A DNA stretch of 64,000 bases from positions 187,170 to 251,169 of the forward strand of contig JAUXAG010000001.1 in assembly GCA_030614915.1 (NCBI GenBank). Reading direction: 5' to 3'. A program made the translations under genes and the position numbers. Positions within the stretch are counted from its first letter, which is position 1. Every line of letters starts with the position of its first letter. Of this stretch, positions 33,393-41,840 are shown in pieces. The stretch is from Actinomycetes bacterium (GTDB lineage Bacteria > Planctomycetota > Phycisphaerae > JAACET01). The notes under the pieces are model-generated. The model worked only from the letters and a program-made list of their open reading frames with translations, had not been told where the DNA came from and made no database searches.

Positions 33393-34157
33393 TCATTGTG
33401 TTATGTCTCCGCGGATTCCAAGGATGACGGTTTGGAGTTGGAGCTTTGAGGCGGCGCGTTCGAGGGCTTGGTGGGCCAGGTGGGCCAAGCCGTGGCAACA
33501 GGGGACTTCCATGTGGGCGACAGTGAGGCTTTTGAGGTCGTTGTTCTTGATGATCTCGGTGAGCTTTTGGAGGTAGGGCTCGGTGTCGTCGAGCTTTGGG
33601 CAGCCGATGATGACGGCTTTGCCGGCTAAGAGCTTGCGGTGAAAGTCGCCGTAAGCGAAGGCGGTACAGTCGGCGGCCAGGAGCAGGTCGGCGTTCTTGA
33701 GGACGGGAGCTTCGGGAGAGATGAGGCGCATCTGTATGGGCCAATGGGTCAGCTGCGAGGGGACTTGGCCGGTGGCGGCATCAGAAGTCGCAGCCTCAAA
33801 TTCAGCGGCTGTGGCGCCGGGGCAGCCGCCGGCTTTGGGCCCAGCAGTCGGAGTGGTGGTTTGGGCGGCGTGGCGGGCGGCGGCCTTTTCCATACGCTCG
33901 ACTGCCTGGGGGCCTTTGCTGTCCAAGAGGTGCTGCTTGGTAGCGTCGGGGTCGAAGGCGTCGGCCTCCTGCTCTTCGATGCGCAAGGCACCAGTGGGGC
34001 ATTCGCCGACGCAGTCGCCAAAGCCGTCGCAGTACAGCTCCTTGACGAGCCTGGCTTTGCCGTCGATGATCTGAATGGCACCCTCGGCACAGGCGACGAC
34101 ACAGTCGCCGCAACCGTCACACAAATCCTCGTCTATAGTGATGATCTTTCTTTTCAT
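33393..34157 (-). CDS. 4Fe-4S ferredoxin partner of hybrid-cluster protein
   Basis: 254 residues, AAAGG before ATG 34157. First cluster motif CDGCGDCVVACAEGAI is complete; the second, CDGFGDCVGECPTGAL, has Phe in place of the second Cys. A linker (Ala/Thr rich, 80-130) leads to a C-terminal domain with LLLAADCTAFAYGDFH, VIIGCPKLDD and EVPCCHGL, where several Cys could bind another cofactor. It lies 188 bp downstream of hcp on the same strand; proteins of this type usually accompany Hcp and are thought to feed it electrons. The intervening DNA is full of repeats. Confidence 0.88.
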   Translation of the reverse strand: MKRKIITIDEDLCDGCGDCVVACAEGAIQIIDGKARLVKELYCDGFGDCVGECPTGALRIEEQEADAFDPDATKQHLLDSKGPQAVERMEKAAARHAAQTTTPTAGPKAGGCPGATAAEFEAATSDAATGQVPSQLTHWPIQMRLISPEAPVLKNADLLLAADCTAFAYGDFHRKLLAGKAVIIGCPKLDDTEPYLQKLTEIIKNNDLKSLTVAHMEVPCCHGLAHLAHQALERAASKLQLQTVILGIRGDITQ

Positions 34158-34345
34158 GTTACACCTTTAGCCACAGATTACGCTGAAATCACAGAAAGAG
34201 AAGAATTCTTTGACGCAGATTACGCTGATTACGCTGATATTACAGAAACGGAAAGAAAGATAATTAGCCACAGATTACACGGATGAACACAGATTATAAG
34301 AATAATGACGGCCCCCCGACACGTAGGTCGGGGGCATTACAAAGA
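34158..34345. repeat. TTAGCCACAGAT repeats plus GC hairpin between hcp and ferredoxin gene
   Basis: AGCCACAGATTACGCTGA at 34169-34186 and TTAGCCACAGATTACACGG at 34264-34282, with GACGCAGATTACGCTGATTACGCTGA between. The hairpin CCCCCGAC-ACGTAG-GTCGGGGG sits at 34313-34334, immediately 3' of the hcp stop. Confidence 0.75.
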
Positions 34346-35989
34346 CTACGGTCCAGCAAGAATGGCCTTCAGGTCCTCGGCGGGGGTGGAAATGGGGGCG
34401 ATGTTGAACTTTTCCACTAAGATGTTCAGTGCGGCTGGGGAGATGAAGGCGGGGAGGCTTGGGCCAAGGCGGATGTTCTTTATGCCCAAGTGCAAGAGGG
34501 TAAGGAGAATAGCCACGGCCTTCTGCTCGTACCAACTGATGATCATGGAAAGGGGTAAATCGTTGACCCCACAATCGAAGGCCTCGGCCAGGGCGACGGC
34601 AATCTGGACGGCGGAGTAAGCGTCGTTGCATTGGCCGATGTCGAGCAGGCGAGGGATGCCGCCGATGTCGCCGAAATCCAATTTGTTGAAGCGGTACTTT
34701 CCGCAGGCGAGGGTGAGGATGACGCAATCGTCGGGGACCTGCTGGGCGAAGTCGGTGTAGTAGTTTCGTCCGGGCTTTGCGCCGTCGCAGCCGCCGATGA
34801 GGAAGAAGTGTTTGATGGCTCCGCTTTTGACGGCTTCGATGATTTTGGGAGCTACGGAGAGGACGGCATCGTGGGCAAAACCGACGGTGATGGTCTGCTG
34901 GGGGGCGTCCTCGGTGAAGCCATCGGCAGAGAGGGCAGCGTCAATGAGGGGGGTAAAGTTACGGTCGGCAATGTGGGTTACGCCGGGCCAGGCGACGAGG
35001 CCGCTGGTGAAGATGCGGTCAATGTAGCTGGCCTGGGGCTTCTGGATGCAATTGGTGGTCATGAGGATGGAGCCGGGAAAGGCGGGGAACTCTTTGCGCT
35101 GATCCTGCCAAGCTCCGCCGTAGTTGCCGACGAGGTGGGAATACTTTTTCAGGCCGGGATAGCCGTGAGCAGGGAGCATCTCGCCGTGGGTGTAGATGTT
35201 GATGTCTTTGCCAGTGGTCTGCTTGAGGAGCTCTTCGAGGTCCAAGAGGTCGTGGCCGGAAATGAGAATGGCTTTTCCTTTGACGGGGGTGATGCGGACG
35301 GGTGTGGGTGTGGGGCTGCCATAGGCGGAGGTGTTGGCTTTGTCGAGCAGGCCCATGACCTTTAGATTCATTTGGCCGCAGTCGAGGCTGCGCTGTAGGA
35401 GCTGGTCAACGGTGGGGTCGGGCTTGGTGAGAAAGTCGAGGTTTTCGTGGAAGAAGGCGTAGACGTCGTCGTCCTGCTGGCCGAGGATTTGGGCGTGGTC
35501 GGCATATGCGGCGGTGCCCTTTAGGCCATAGGTCAAGAGTTCCTGCAGGCCGGTTATGTCCGGGCCGAGAGAGTTCAGGCGTTTGGTGATGGTTATCTCT
35601 TGGGCCTGAGTGAGGAGGGCGTCGAGGTCCCCGGCGGGCTGCCAGGCGGCGGGGCCGCCGAGCTGCTCGGGGGTCTTGGCGGCATCGTGGTAAAGCGAAC
35701 GGGCCTTGTCGCGCAGCTGGGCAGCACGTAGGAGTAGGGCTTGGAGACGCTGAGGATCGAAGTTGACATTGGTTATGGTGGAGAAGAGGGCTTCGACAAC
35801 AAAGACATCTATTTCGTGGTCCTTGAGGCCGAATTGGCGGGCACGGTGGGCGTAGTTGGCAAGGCCCTTGACGGCGTAGATGAGCAGGTCCTGCAAAGCG
35901 GCAGCTTCGGGGCTTTTGCCGCAGACGCCCTGGATGGTGCATCCCGAACCCTTGGCGGTCTGCTCACACTGATAGCAAAACATATCCAT
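34346..35989 (-). CDS. hcp: Hydroxylamine reductase (hybrid-cluster protein)
   Basis: 547 residues, full length. GGAAG precedes ATG 35989. The N-terminal cubane Cys set is CYQCEQTAKGSGCTIQGVC. Later ligand regions of the hybrid Fe-S-O cluster are recognisable: ILISGHDLLDLEELLKQT, HGEMLPAHGYPGLKKY, NCIQKP (Cys), and FFLIGGCDGAKPGRNYYTDFA. Hcp acts in nitric oxide/nitrosative stress, reducing NO to N2O and hydroxylamine to ammonia. An Rrf2-type regulator is just upstream, a layout known from NsrR-controlled hcp genes. Confidence 0.96.
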   Translation of the reverse strand: MDMFCYQCEQTAKGSGCTIQGVCGKSPEAAALQDLLIYAVKGLANYAHRARQFGLKDHEIDVFVVEALFSTITNVNFDPQRLQALLLRAAQLRDKARSLYHDAAKTPEQLGGPAAWQPAGDLDALLTQAQEITITKRLNSLGPDITGLQELLTYGLKGTAAYADHAQILGQQDDDVYAFFHENLDFLTKPDPTVDQLLQRSLDCGQMNLKVMGLLDKANTSAYGSPTPTPVRITPVKGKAILISGHDLLDLEELLKQTTGKDINIYTHGEMLPAHGYPGLKKYSHLVGNYGGAWQDQRKEFPAFPGSILMTTNCIQKPQASYIDRIFTSGLVAWPGVTHIADRNFTPLIDAALSADGFTEDAPQQTITVGFAHDAVLSVAPKIIEAVKSGAIKHFFLIGGCDGAKPGRNYYTDFAQQVPDDCVILTLACGKYRFNKLDFGDIGGIPRLLDIGQCNDAYSAVQIAVALAEAFDCGVNDLPLSMIISWYEQKAVAILLTLLHLGIKNIRLGPSLPAFISPAALNILVEKFNIAPISTPAEDLKAILAGP

Positions 35990-36064
35990 ACGTTGCTTCC
36001 TTCGTTATAGGCACAAACGCAAACACTTGCCTAAAAGAGGACACCGGAAGACGGAGCCGAAAAC

Positions 36065-36493
36065 CTATGTTTGGTTGGGCAAGGGTGAGCTATGGGGGAC
36101 GAGGTCGGCGATAGTAACGCTGCGGAAAAAGCTGATCAGCTCTTCCTGGATGGCCAGAAGCTTCTTGTGCAAGGAGGAGACCTCCTGACGTAGGGGTCGG
36201 TCGGTGCTGAGGAAGCAGCGGTTCACAGTGAAAGGCCCCTGGAGGATTTCGAGGACCCGAAGGACGGTGATTTTTTCGGGTGCTTTGCCTAAACGAAATC
36301 CCCCGGATCGACCGCGTGTACCCCGGACTAATTTGGCCCGTCCCAAAGCCTGCATAATTTTGTGGAGCAGGTCCTCGGGAATTTCTTCCGTCTGGGCCAG
36401 GTAGTGCACAGAAACGAGCTGCCTGGGAGTGGCCTTGGCCAGAACTACAAGGCATCGCAAGGCGTAATCAGTTTTCCGTCGTATTATCTCCAT
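36065..36493 (-). CDS. Rrf2-family transcription regulator
   Basis: About 142 residues from ATG 36493. Winged-helix N-terminus typical of Rrf2 (IIRRKTDYALRCLVVLA, VHYLAQTEEIPEDLLHKIMQAL, GRSGGFRLGKAPEKITVLRVLEILQG). The region that normally has three Cys for an [Fe-S] cluster contains only VNRCFLS, so a canonical cluster is unlikely. It lies upstream of hcp on the same strand (75 bp), and probably senses nitrosative or redox stress to control hcp (inference). Confidence 0.88.
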   Translation of the reverse strand: MEIIRRKTDYALRCLVVLAKATPRQLVSVHYLAQTEEIPEDLLHKIMQALGRAKLVRGTRGRSGGFRLGKAPEKITVLRVLEILQGPFTVNRCFLSTDRPLRQEVSSLHKKLLAIQEELISFFRSVTIADLVPHSSPLPNQT

Positions 36494-37080
36494 TCGAAGT
36501 CTCCATTTCGATTCTGCCCGCTGTCTAAACACTTATCGAGCCATTTGGCATTGAACTGTTTTAACATGGGCTATCTAAGCTTTCCAAAAAAGGCAAGAGA
36601 ATACTGGAGTATAGTAGTCCTGTATTTCGAGAAAATCAAGTTTTTTGGCAAAAAAAACAGATTTGGAGCCTGCTGCTATAACTTCTTGTGTATTGAGTTG
36701 TTATATACAATGAGGCTACAATTTGGCGGCTTTATCGCTGGGCAGAATTCGGTCCCGGCCAGGGCGGGTGAACGCTGATAGCGGTTGGCGAAAGGTTTAC
36801 CTTGAGCTTGCCGAAAGGCGGGCCGGAAAAAGAAACCCCCGGTAACGCGTAGCGTCCTTCGGAAACCGGGGGCTAAATATAAGACAAGTCTGCGGCAGTT
36901 CGAGCTAGAGTCTGTCCAAGGAAAACGCTGTGATCTTGACAGTAGAAAGTAGAGAGTAGATCGCTAGGGCAAGCCTTTTTCTACTGGTTTATCCGCAAAG
37001 CGGATACCTGGATCTACTGTTGAACTATCTACTGTCTCGGTCTCTGTGCTTTTGCCCGGCAAGATTGTCGGGACAAAGCA
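36494..37080. other. 587-bp intergenic region with two composite inverted repeats
   Basis: AT-rich near the Rrf2 start (36550-36720), then a GC hairpin element at 36835-36872 (ACCCCCGGT ... ACCGGGGG followed by CTAAATATA), then an imperfect long inverted repeat: GACAGTAGAAAGTAGAGAG (from 36938) against ATCTACTG...TATCTACTGTC (to 37036), enclosing the small hairpin ATCCGCAAAGCGGAT (36991-37005). No gene seen. Confidence 0.6.
36835..36882 (+). repeat. GC hairpin element with CTAAATATA flank
   Basis: GAA, then ACCCCCGGT (36835-36843), 21-nt spacer AACGCGTAGCGTCCTTCGGAA, ACCGGGGG (36865-36872), then CTAAATATA. Same arms and flanks as 62415-62473. Confidence 0.85.
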
Positions 37081-38415
37081 CTAGAGGACGGGCAGATACT
37101 TTTCCAATTCCCAGGCGGTTACCTGGCTGCGGTAGCGGTCCCACTCAATTTTTTTGTTGTCCAAGAACTTCTCGAAGATGTGATCTCCGAGTGCTTCGCG
37201 TACGATTTTACTGTCCTGGGTACAGACGATGGCTTCGTCGAGACTGCCGGGCAGAGACTCGATACCGGCTTGGTTGCGTCGCTGAAGGTCCATCTCAAAG
37301 ATGTCCTCCTCGACGGGGGCGGGCAGCTCATAATTGTTCTCGATGCCCTGCAAGCCGGCGGCCAACATAACGGCAAAAGCCAGATATGGGTTGCAGGCAG
37401 GGTCCGGACAGCGGAACTCGGCCCTGGTGGCCTTGGCCTTTTCAGGCTTGTACATGGGGACACGAACGAGGGCAGAGCGATTGCGGCGAGCCCAGGAGAC
37501 ATAGACCGGGGCCTCGTAGCCGGGGACAAGTCGTTTGTAGGAATTGACCCACTGGGCGACAACGAGGCAGATCTCCTTGGCGTGTTTCAAGAGGCCGGCA
37601 ATGTAGGCCTTGCCGACTTTGGAAAGGTGCTGAGGGTCGCGGGCATCAAAAAAGGCGTTCTGGTCGCCGCGGAAAAGCGATTGGTGCACGTGCATGCCGC
37701 TGCCGTTGTGAGCGAAAAGGGGTTTGGGCATAAAGGTGGCGTAGACGCCGTGCTTCATGGCGATTTCCTTTACGGTGAGCCGATAGGTCATGGCTCGGTC
37801 GGCCATATCCAAGGCGGTGGCGTAGCGGAGGTCGATTTCGTGCTGACTGGGGGCGACCTCGTGGTGGCTGTACTCAACGGGGATGCCCATGGACTCCATA
37901 GCCAAGACGATATCACGGCGTAAATCGCTGGCCACGTCCAAAGGAGTCAAGTCAAAATAACCGCCATGGTCGAGAATCTGAGGTTTACCTTCGCTGGACT
38001 TGAAGAAGAAGAACTCCAGCTCTGGTCCGACGTAGAATTTGAATCCTGCCTGCTGGGCCTTTTTGACCATTCGTTTGAGTGCCCAGCGTGGGTCGCCGGG
38101 GTAATGCTCGCCGTTGGGCAAAAGGATGTCGCAGAACATTCGGCCCACGGCTATGTCGTCTCCGGATCGCCAGGGGAGAATCGCGAAGGTGGCGGGGTCG
38201 GGCATGGCGATGACGTCGGATTCCTCTATGCGGGCGAAACCCTCGATACTGGAGCCGTCAAAACCCATGCCTTCCTTGAGGGCGGTCTCCAGCTCGGGCG
38301 GGGTGATGGCAAAGCTCTTGAGAAAACCCAGCACATCGGTGAACCATAAACGGATGAACTTGACTTTCTTTTCCTTCGCCAATTTCAAGACGTCCTGTGC
38401 GGTTTTGGTGGCCAT
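37081..38415 (-). CDS. glnA: Glutamine synthetase, type I
   Basis: 444 residues, AAGGAG 8 nt before ATG 38415. Catalyses ATP-dependent glutamate amidation. Motifs: LWFTDVLG..., GMGFDGSSIEGFARIEESD, PELEFFFF, EVAPSQHEIDLR, NGSGMHVHQSLF, RNRSALVRVP and NPYLAFAVMLAAGLQGIE. Length and the lack of the NLYDLP adenylylation site point to the GSI-alpha type, regulated by feedback or binding proteins rather than by adenylylation. No ammonium transporter or PII gene adjacent. Confidence 0.96.
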   Translation of the reverse strand: MATKTAQDVLKLAKEKKVKFIRLWFTDVLGFLKSFAITPPELETALKEGMGFDGSSIEGFARIEESDVIAMPDPATFAILPWRSGDDIAVGRMFCDILLPNGEHYPGDPRWALKRMVKKAQQAGFKFYVGPELEFFFFKSSEGKPQILDHGGYFDLTPLDVASDLRRDIVLAMESMGIPVEYSHHEVAPSQHEIDLRYATALDMADRAMTYRLTVKEIAMKHGVYATFMPKPLFAHNGSGMHVHQSLFRGDQNAFFDARDPQHLSKVGKAYIAGLLKHAKEICLVVAQWVNSYKRLVPGYEAPVYVSWARRNRSALVRVPMYKPEKAKATRAEFRCPDPACNPYLAFAVMLAAGLQGIENNYELPAPVEEDIFEMDLQRRNQAGIESLPGSLDEAIVCTQDSKIVREALGDHIFEKFLDNKKIEWDRYRSQVTAWELEKYLPVL

Positions 38416-38456
38416 GGTTCTTACTCCTTATCAAGACTAGGGCCGTTAATATTCGT

Positions 38457-39161
38457 TCATTTTGCCCGCAAAATCAAATCATATCCGATCCACATAACGG
38501 CCAAGTCGGCGAAGACGTGGCTAATGTAGCAGTCCCAAATGGAATAGCCGGCCAGGCGCATGCGGGCCCAGGCGAAGCCGGCGAGCATGGTGGCCAGGAC
38601 ACAAAGAATAACGAGAGACAGTTGGAATAACGAAAGTAAGACGAAGATATGATGCAGCCCAAAAAGGGCTCCGGCGATCAGGGACAAGACGAGCGGGCCT
38701 CGAATCCGTTGAGCCAACTGGGTAAGAATGAATGCCCGCCAATAATACTCCTCGAAGAGCGAATGGACGAGGGATATAAAGACGGCCATGAGCCAATAAT
38801 AGGGGAACAAGCCGAGGGAGCGGACTTTGTCCAATATTGGCAGGGGGTTAACGTGTCGCTGCAAGAAAACATAATAGCCGGTGAGTACGACCGCGGCCAT
38901 AAGCAGGCCCAGCCCCAATCCACCGAGCATAGTGGTTCGCAGGCAACCGCAAAGTCGACAAACCTCGGCCAACGAGAGGCCCGATAGCCACCAGAGAGTA
39001 ATTGGCAGAGCAATCATCAGTAATTTGAAGACTGGGTAGGTAAGGTTGGTGTACCAGTGGAAGTGGATGGACACGGCAGTCTGAACCGCGGGCAAGAGAC
39101 AGAACAAGGCGAGCAATGGAAGAGACGTTCTTTTGGCAGCTTGACTGATGGGTGGATGCAT
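38457..39161 (-). CDS. CPBP-family intramembrane metalloprotease
   Basis: 234 residues with about seven hydrophobic helices. The CPBP/Rce1-type motifs are present: SLFEEYYWRAFIL (EExxxR) about 135 and LHHIFVL (His) about 170, with a later SHVFADLAV. These residues form the membrane-embedded active site. Substrates of bacterial members are mostly unknown. It is 41 bp downstream... of no coupled partner: glnA follows on the same strand. Confidence 0.85.
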   Translation of the reverse strand: MHPPISQAAKRTSLPLLALFCLLPAVQTAVSIHFHWYTNLTYPVFKLLMIALPITLWWLSGLSLAEVCRLCGCLRTTMLGGLGLGLLMAAVVLTGYYVFLQRHVNPLPILDKVRSLGLFPYYWLMAVFISLVHSLFEEYYWRAFILTQLAQRIRGPLVLSLIAGALFGLHHIFVLLSLFQLSLVILCVLATMLAGFAWARMRLAGYSIWDCYISHVFADLAVMWIGYDLILRAK

Positions 39162-39275
39162 GGTGATTCTGCTCTCCGGTCCGGCAGGGCAATAGTATAA
39201 ATACCAATCATACAGAAAGAAATACAGAGAATACAGGAAGAGAATTAGCCGCAGATGAAGAAGGGGGTGGGGTGG

Positions 39276-40169
39276 TTATCTGGCAGTGGACTGAGCTGCT
39301 TCGATGGGTCGCTGGGTGAGCTCCTGCTGGGCCAACTCGAGCAACTCCTCGTAACTGAGCCCGTCATCGGGGGCGGTGGCCAGGCCGGCATGCATAACCA
39401 GTGGTGTGCGTGCCTCAATGATGGGTATTTCGGTAAAAGAGGACATCAGTCGCTGGACGGCTAAGTGGCTTCCGTGGCCGTCGGTTCCGGGCATAATCCA
39501 CAAAAATCTTCGGCGGGTCAGGCGAGCCAAGAGGTCCACGGTGCGAATCATGCCGGGCAGAAAGTCAGCAATCCTGTCCAAGACGATGGGCTCAACGGGC
39601 TGGGCCTGGAAGGACTTGCCAGTTTGCTGCTCGAGGATATCGAAGATGCAAAGGCTTGTGTGGCCTCCGTAGCGCTGAACGCGGTGCAGCTCCCTGAGGA
39701 CATCCTTGCGAAGGACCTTGCGAGCGATAACGGACAATGGGGCGTCGGCCTGGGCAGATTCGACCAGCGATTGCCTGTAAGCAAGGGTGCGTTCAGCCAA
39801 GGTGGCCAGGGCAATGGGATCGAAGGGCTTATTGAAATATTGATTCAAGTCGAGATATCGGCCGGGCTCGTGGGCCGGGCCGGTTGAGCAGAGAAAAACA
39901 AAGGGGATGGCTTCGAGGTCGAGGTCTTCGGGCATGTTTTCCTGGAGGCTTTCGCGGCTGAAGTCCTTGATGGCGGTGTCGCAGACGACAATGTCGGGGA
40001 CCTGGAACTCTATGGCTGAGACCGCCTGCTCAAGATTGCTGGCGCCGAAGACGCGGAAACCAGCCCGGGCAAAGGTCTGCTCCAGGACATCCATGGTCTC
40101 GTAGTGGTCAGCTACCAGGAGGACGACATGTTTGTCTTGACTATTGATGAGTTTTGCTCCAACAAACAC
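39276..40169 (-). CDS. Response-regulator receiver with degenerate GGDEF-like domain
   Basis: About 297 residues. Receiver domain first (VVLLVADHYETMDVLEQTF, PDIVVCDTAIKDFSRE with phospho-Asp candidate in CDTA, PFVFLCSTG, NQYFNKPF with the conserved Lys). The second half has the outline of a GGDEF fold (RKVLRKDVLRELHRVQRYGGHTSLCIFDI ... LLARLTRRRFLWIMPGTD ... MHAGLATAPDDGLSYEELLELAQQEL) but the GGDEF motif itself is RRRFLW, so no cyclase activity is expected. Start unclear: GTG 40169 used, GTG 40220 is the longest; GGAG points to a codon ATC, which is unusual. Confidence 0.75.
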   Translation of the reverse strand: MFVGAKLINSQDKHVVLLVADHYETMDVLEQTFARAGFRVFGASNLEQAVSAIEFQVPDIVVCDTAIKDFSRESLQENMPEDLDLEAIPFVFLCSTGPAHEPGRYLDLNQYFNKPFDPIALATLAERTLAYRQSLVESAQADAPLSVIARKVLRKDVLRELHRVQRYGGHTSLCIFDILEQQTGKSFQAQPVEPIVLDRIADFLPGMIRTVDLLARLTRRRFLWIMPGTDGHGSHLAVQRLMSSFTEIPIIEARTPLVMHAGLATAPDDGLSYEELLELAQQELTQRPIEAAQSTAR

Positions 40170-40444
40170 AGGGGGGTAATCCCGAGGGCAGAGACAGCAA
40201 CGATACTCCCTGAAAGACACACAGGCCAGGGGTGCAGCCGAATTTGGTCAACACTTGTAGTTAATCGGCTAAGGAAAAGGGTCACTTCAGGTTTGATTCG
40301 GGAGTTTTTTAGTGATTTGCTTGCGGGGCTTATAGGACTAAGGATTGGAGATGGGTGTCCAATAAGAGGCTGGAGAGTGAATGGCCGGGACGAACAAACA
40401 GAAGGAGTTAGAAAAACATCAAGAAAACGGGCTGCGGTTGCTGG

Positions 40445-41065
40445 TCAGTCGCCGAATTCCACTTGGGGAACGGTGGTGGCAGCGGGCTCGGTGGCTTTGA
40501 AATACTCGGCGGGGCCTACACCGGCCCAGTTACAAAACATTCGGCCGAAGAACTCTTTTTGATAAGTATTCAAGAGCTGTACCGCCTGGTTGTAGCGCTT
40601 ACGAGCTACAGCCACTCGGTTCTCCGTGCCTTCGATTTGGGCCTGGAAGGTCAGGAAGTTCTGGTTGGCTTTGAGGTCCGGATAGCGTTCCTGGAGCAAT
40701 AAAAGGCGTGAAAGCCCCCCCTGAAGGATGTTCGCAGCCTGGACCTTCTGTGTAGTACTGGATGCCTGGAAATACGCTTTGCGGGCATCGGCGATGTGAG
40801 TGAACAACTCCGTTTCATGAGCGGCATAGCCCTTGACGGTCTCCAGCAGCATGGGAATGAGATCGAAACGGCGCTGAAGCTGGGTTTCGACCTGGGCCCA
40901 CTGGGCTGGGACGGCTTCTGACTTACGTATAGCGCTGTCATATCCGGCTTTGGCCACGAGCAGGCCAATGATGACAATCAAGACAATGACGCCGAGGACA
41001 ATCCAACCAGTGTAGGATCTTTTTTCAGGAGCGTAACGAACGTTTTTTATGTTACCAGTTGACAC
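40445..41065 (-). CDS. LemA-family protein
   Basis: About 206 residues from GTG 41065, which has GGAGG 8 nt upstream. One N-terminal helix (WIVLGVIVLIVIIGLLV) followed by the LemA coiled-coil domain: AVPAQWAQVETQLQRRFDLIPMLLETVKGYA, then RYPDLKANQNFLTFQAQIEGTENRVAVARKRYN, and FFGRMF near the end. A Cys/Trp-containing tail follows. Faces outside or periplasm with a helical bundle; function in bacteria unclear. The start overlaps the 3' end of the TPM gene by 14 bp, a common LemA-TPM pairing. Confidence 0.92.
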   Translation of the reverse strand: MSTGNIKNVRYAPEKRSYTGWIVLGVIVLIVIIGLLVAKAGYDSAIRKSEAVPAQWAQVETQLQRRFDLIPMLLETVKGYAAHETELFTHIADARKAYFQASSTTQKVQAANILQGGLSRLLLLQERYPDLKANQNFLTFQAQIEGTENRVAVARKRYNQAVQLLNTYQKEFFGRMFCNWAGVGPAEYFKATEPAATTVPQVEFGD

Positions 41066-41840
41066 TTGCACCACCTCCACCAAAACCACCCCCAAATCCA
41101 CCGCCGAAACTACCGAATCCGCCGCCGGAGCCGCCGGAGCCTCCACCGCCGAATCCACGACCAATAGACATACCAACCATCATAGGCCAAAACCAGCCGC
41201 GAGCGCCGCGGCGGGTCCTTTGACGCGAACCAAAGACCATCGAAAATATAAAAAACATCAAAATTACACCGGCAAAGGGGCATCTTGCTGATCCGGTCCT
41301 GACGGTGACGGCGGGCATGCCCGAGATTTGTACACCATACTCTTTGGCAGCCTGGTTGGCCAGGGCCAAGGTGCCTTCATATAGTCCCTTGCCGAAGTTT
41401 CCGGCCTGAAAATTAGGGACAAAGTATTCTCGGGACACAGTACTGCAAAAGGCATCCGTTACTCGGCCTTCCAGGCCGTAACCTACAGCTATATGTCCAC
41501 TACGATCGTCAACAGCCAAGAACACCAGTAGACCGTTGTCCAAACCATCCTTGCCAAGTCTCCACTTGTCGTGAGCGATATTCATGGCAAAATCGAATGC
41601 AGGAACGCCCTTTGTACTGCGAATGGTAAGTACCACTATGTTAGCACCAGTCTTGTTTCCAAGATCATTTAACCAGCCTTCCAACTTTGAGCGATATGCC
41701 GGGTCCATGACGCCAGCCAGGTCCATCACGTGGCTGGTGGGCTTAGCAGGGATTTGCTGGGCTAGAAGAGATGCGGCGGGGACCAGGAGCAGGGCCCAAA
41801 AGGCGGCAAGGGTCAAAGATGATTTAGACACTGATTTCAT
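41052..41840 (-). CDS. TPM-domain membrane protein with Gly-rich tail (YgcG-like)
   Basis: About 262 residues from ATG 41840. Signal peptide (SSLTLAAFWALLLVPAASLLAQ), TPM domain at about 35-165 (VMDLAGVMDPAYRSKLEGWLNDL, ANIVVLTIRSTKG, DNGLLVFLAVDDRSGHIAVGYGLEG), a transmembrane helix (GVILMFFIFSMVFG), and a Gly/Ser-rich tail (RGFGGGGSGGSGGGFGSFGG). TPM proteins often pair with LemA and are linked to membrane protein repair. The start lies inside the end of the upstream gene (17-bp overlap), so three genes are translationally coupled. Confidence 0.9.
   Translation of the reverse strand: MKSVSKSSLTLAAFWALLLVPAASLLAQQIPAKPTSHVMDLAGVMDPAYRSKLEGWLNDLGNKTGANIVVLTIRSTKGVPAFDFAMNIAHDKWRLGKDGLDNGLLVFLAVDDRSGHIAVGYGLEGRVTDAFCSTVSREYFVPNFQAGNFGKGLYEGTLALANQAAKEYGVQISGMPAVTVRTGSARCPFAGVILMFFIFSMVFGSRQRTRRGARGWFWPMMVGMSIGRGFGGGGSGGSGGGFGSFGGGFGGGFGGGGASVNW

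Noticed and set aside
40381-40500. 39-codon plus-strand frame (MAGTNKQKELEKHQENG...) with GGAG 5 nt upstream
   Set aside because: Its second half is antisense to the end of the LemA gene and there is no supporting context; kept only as a note.
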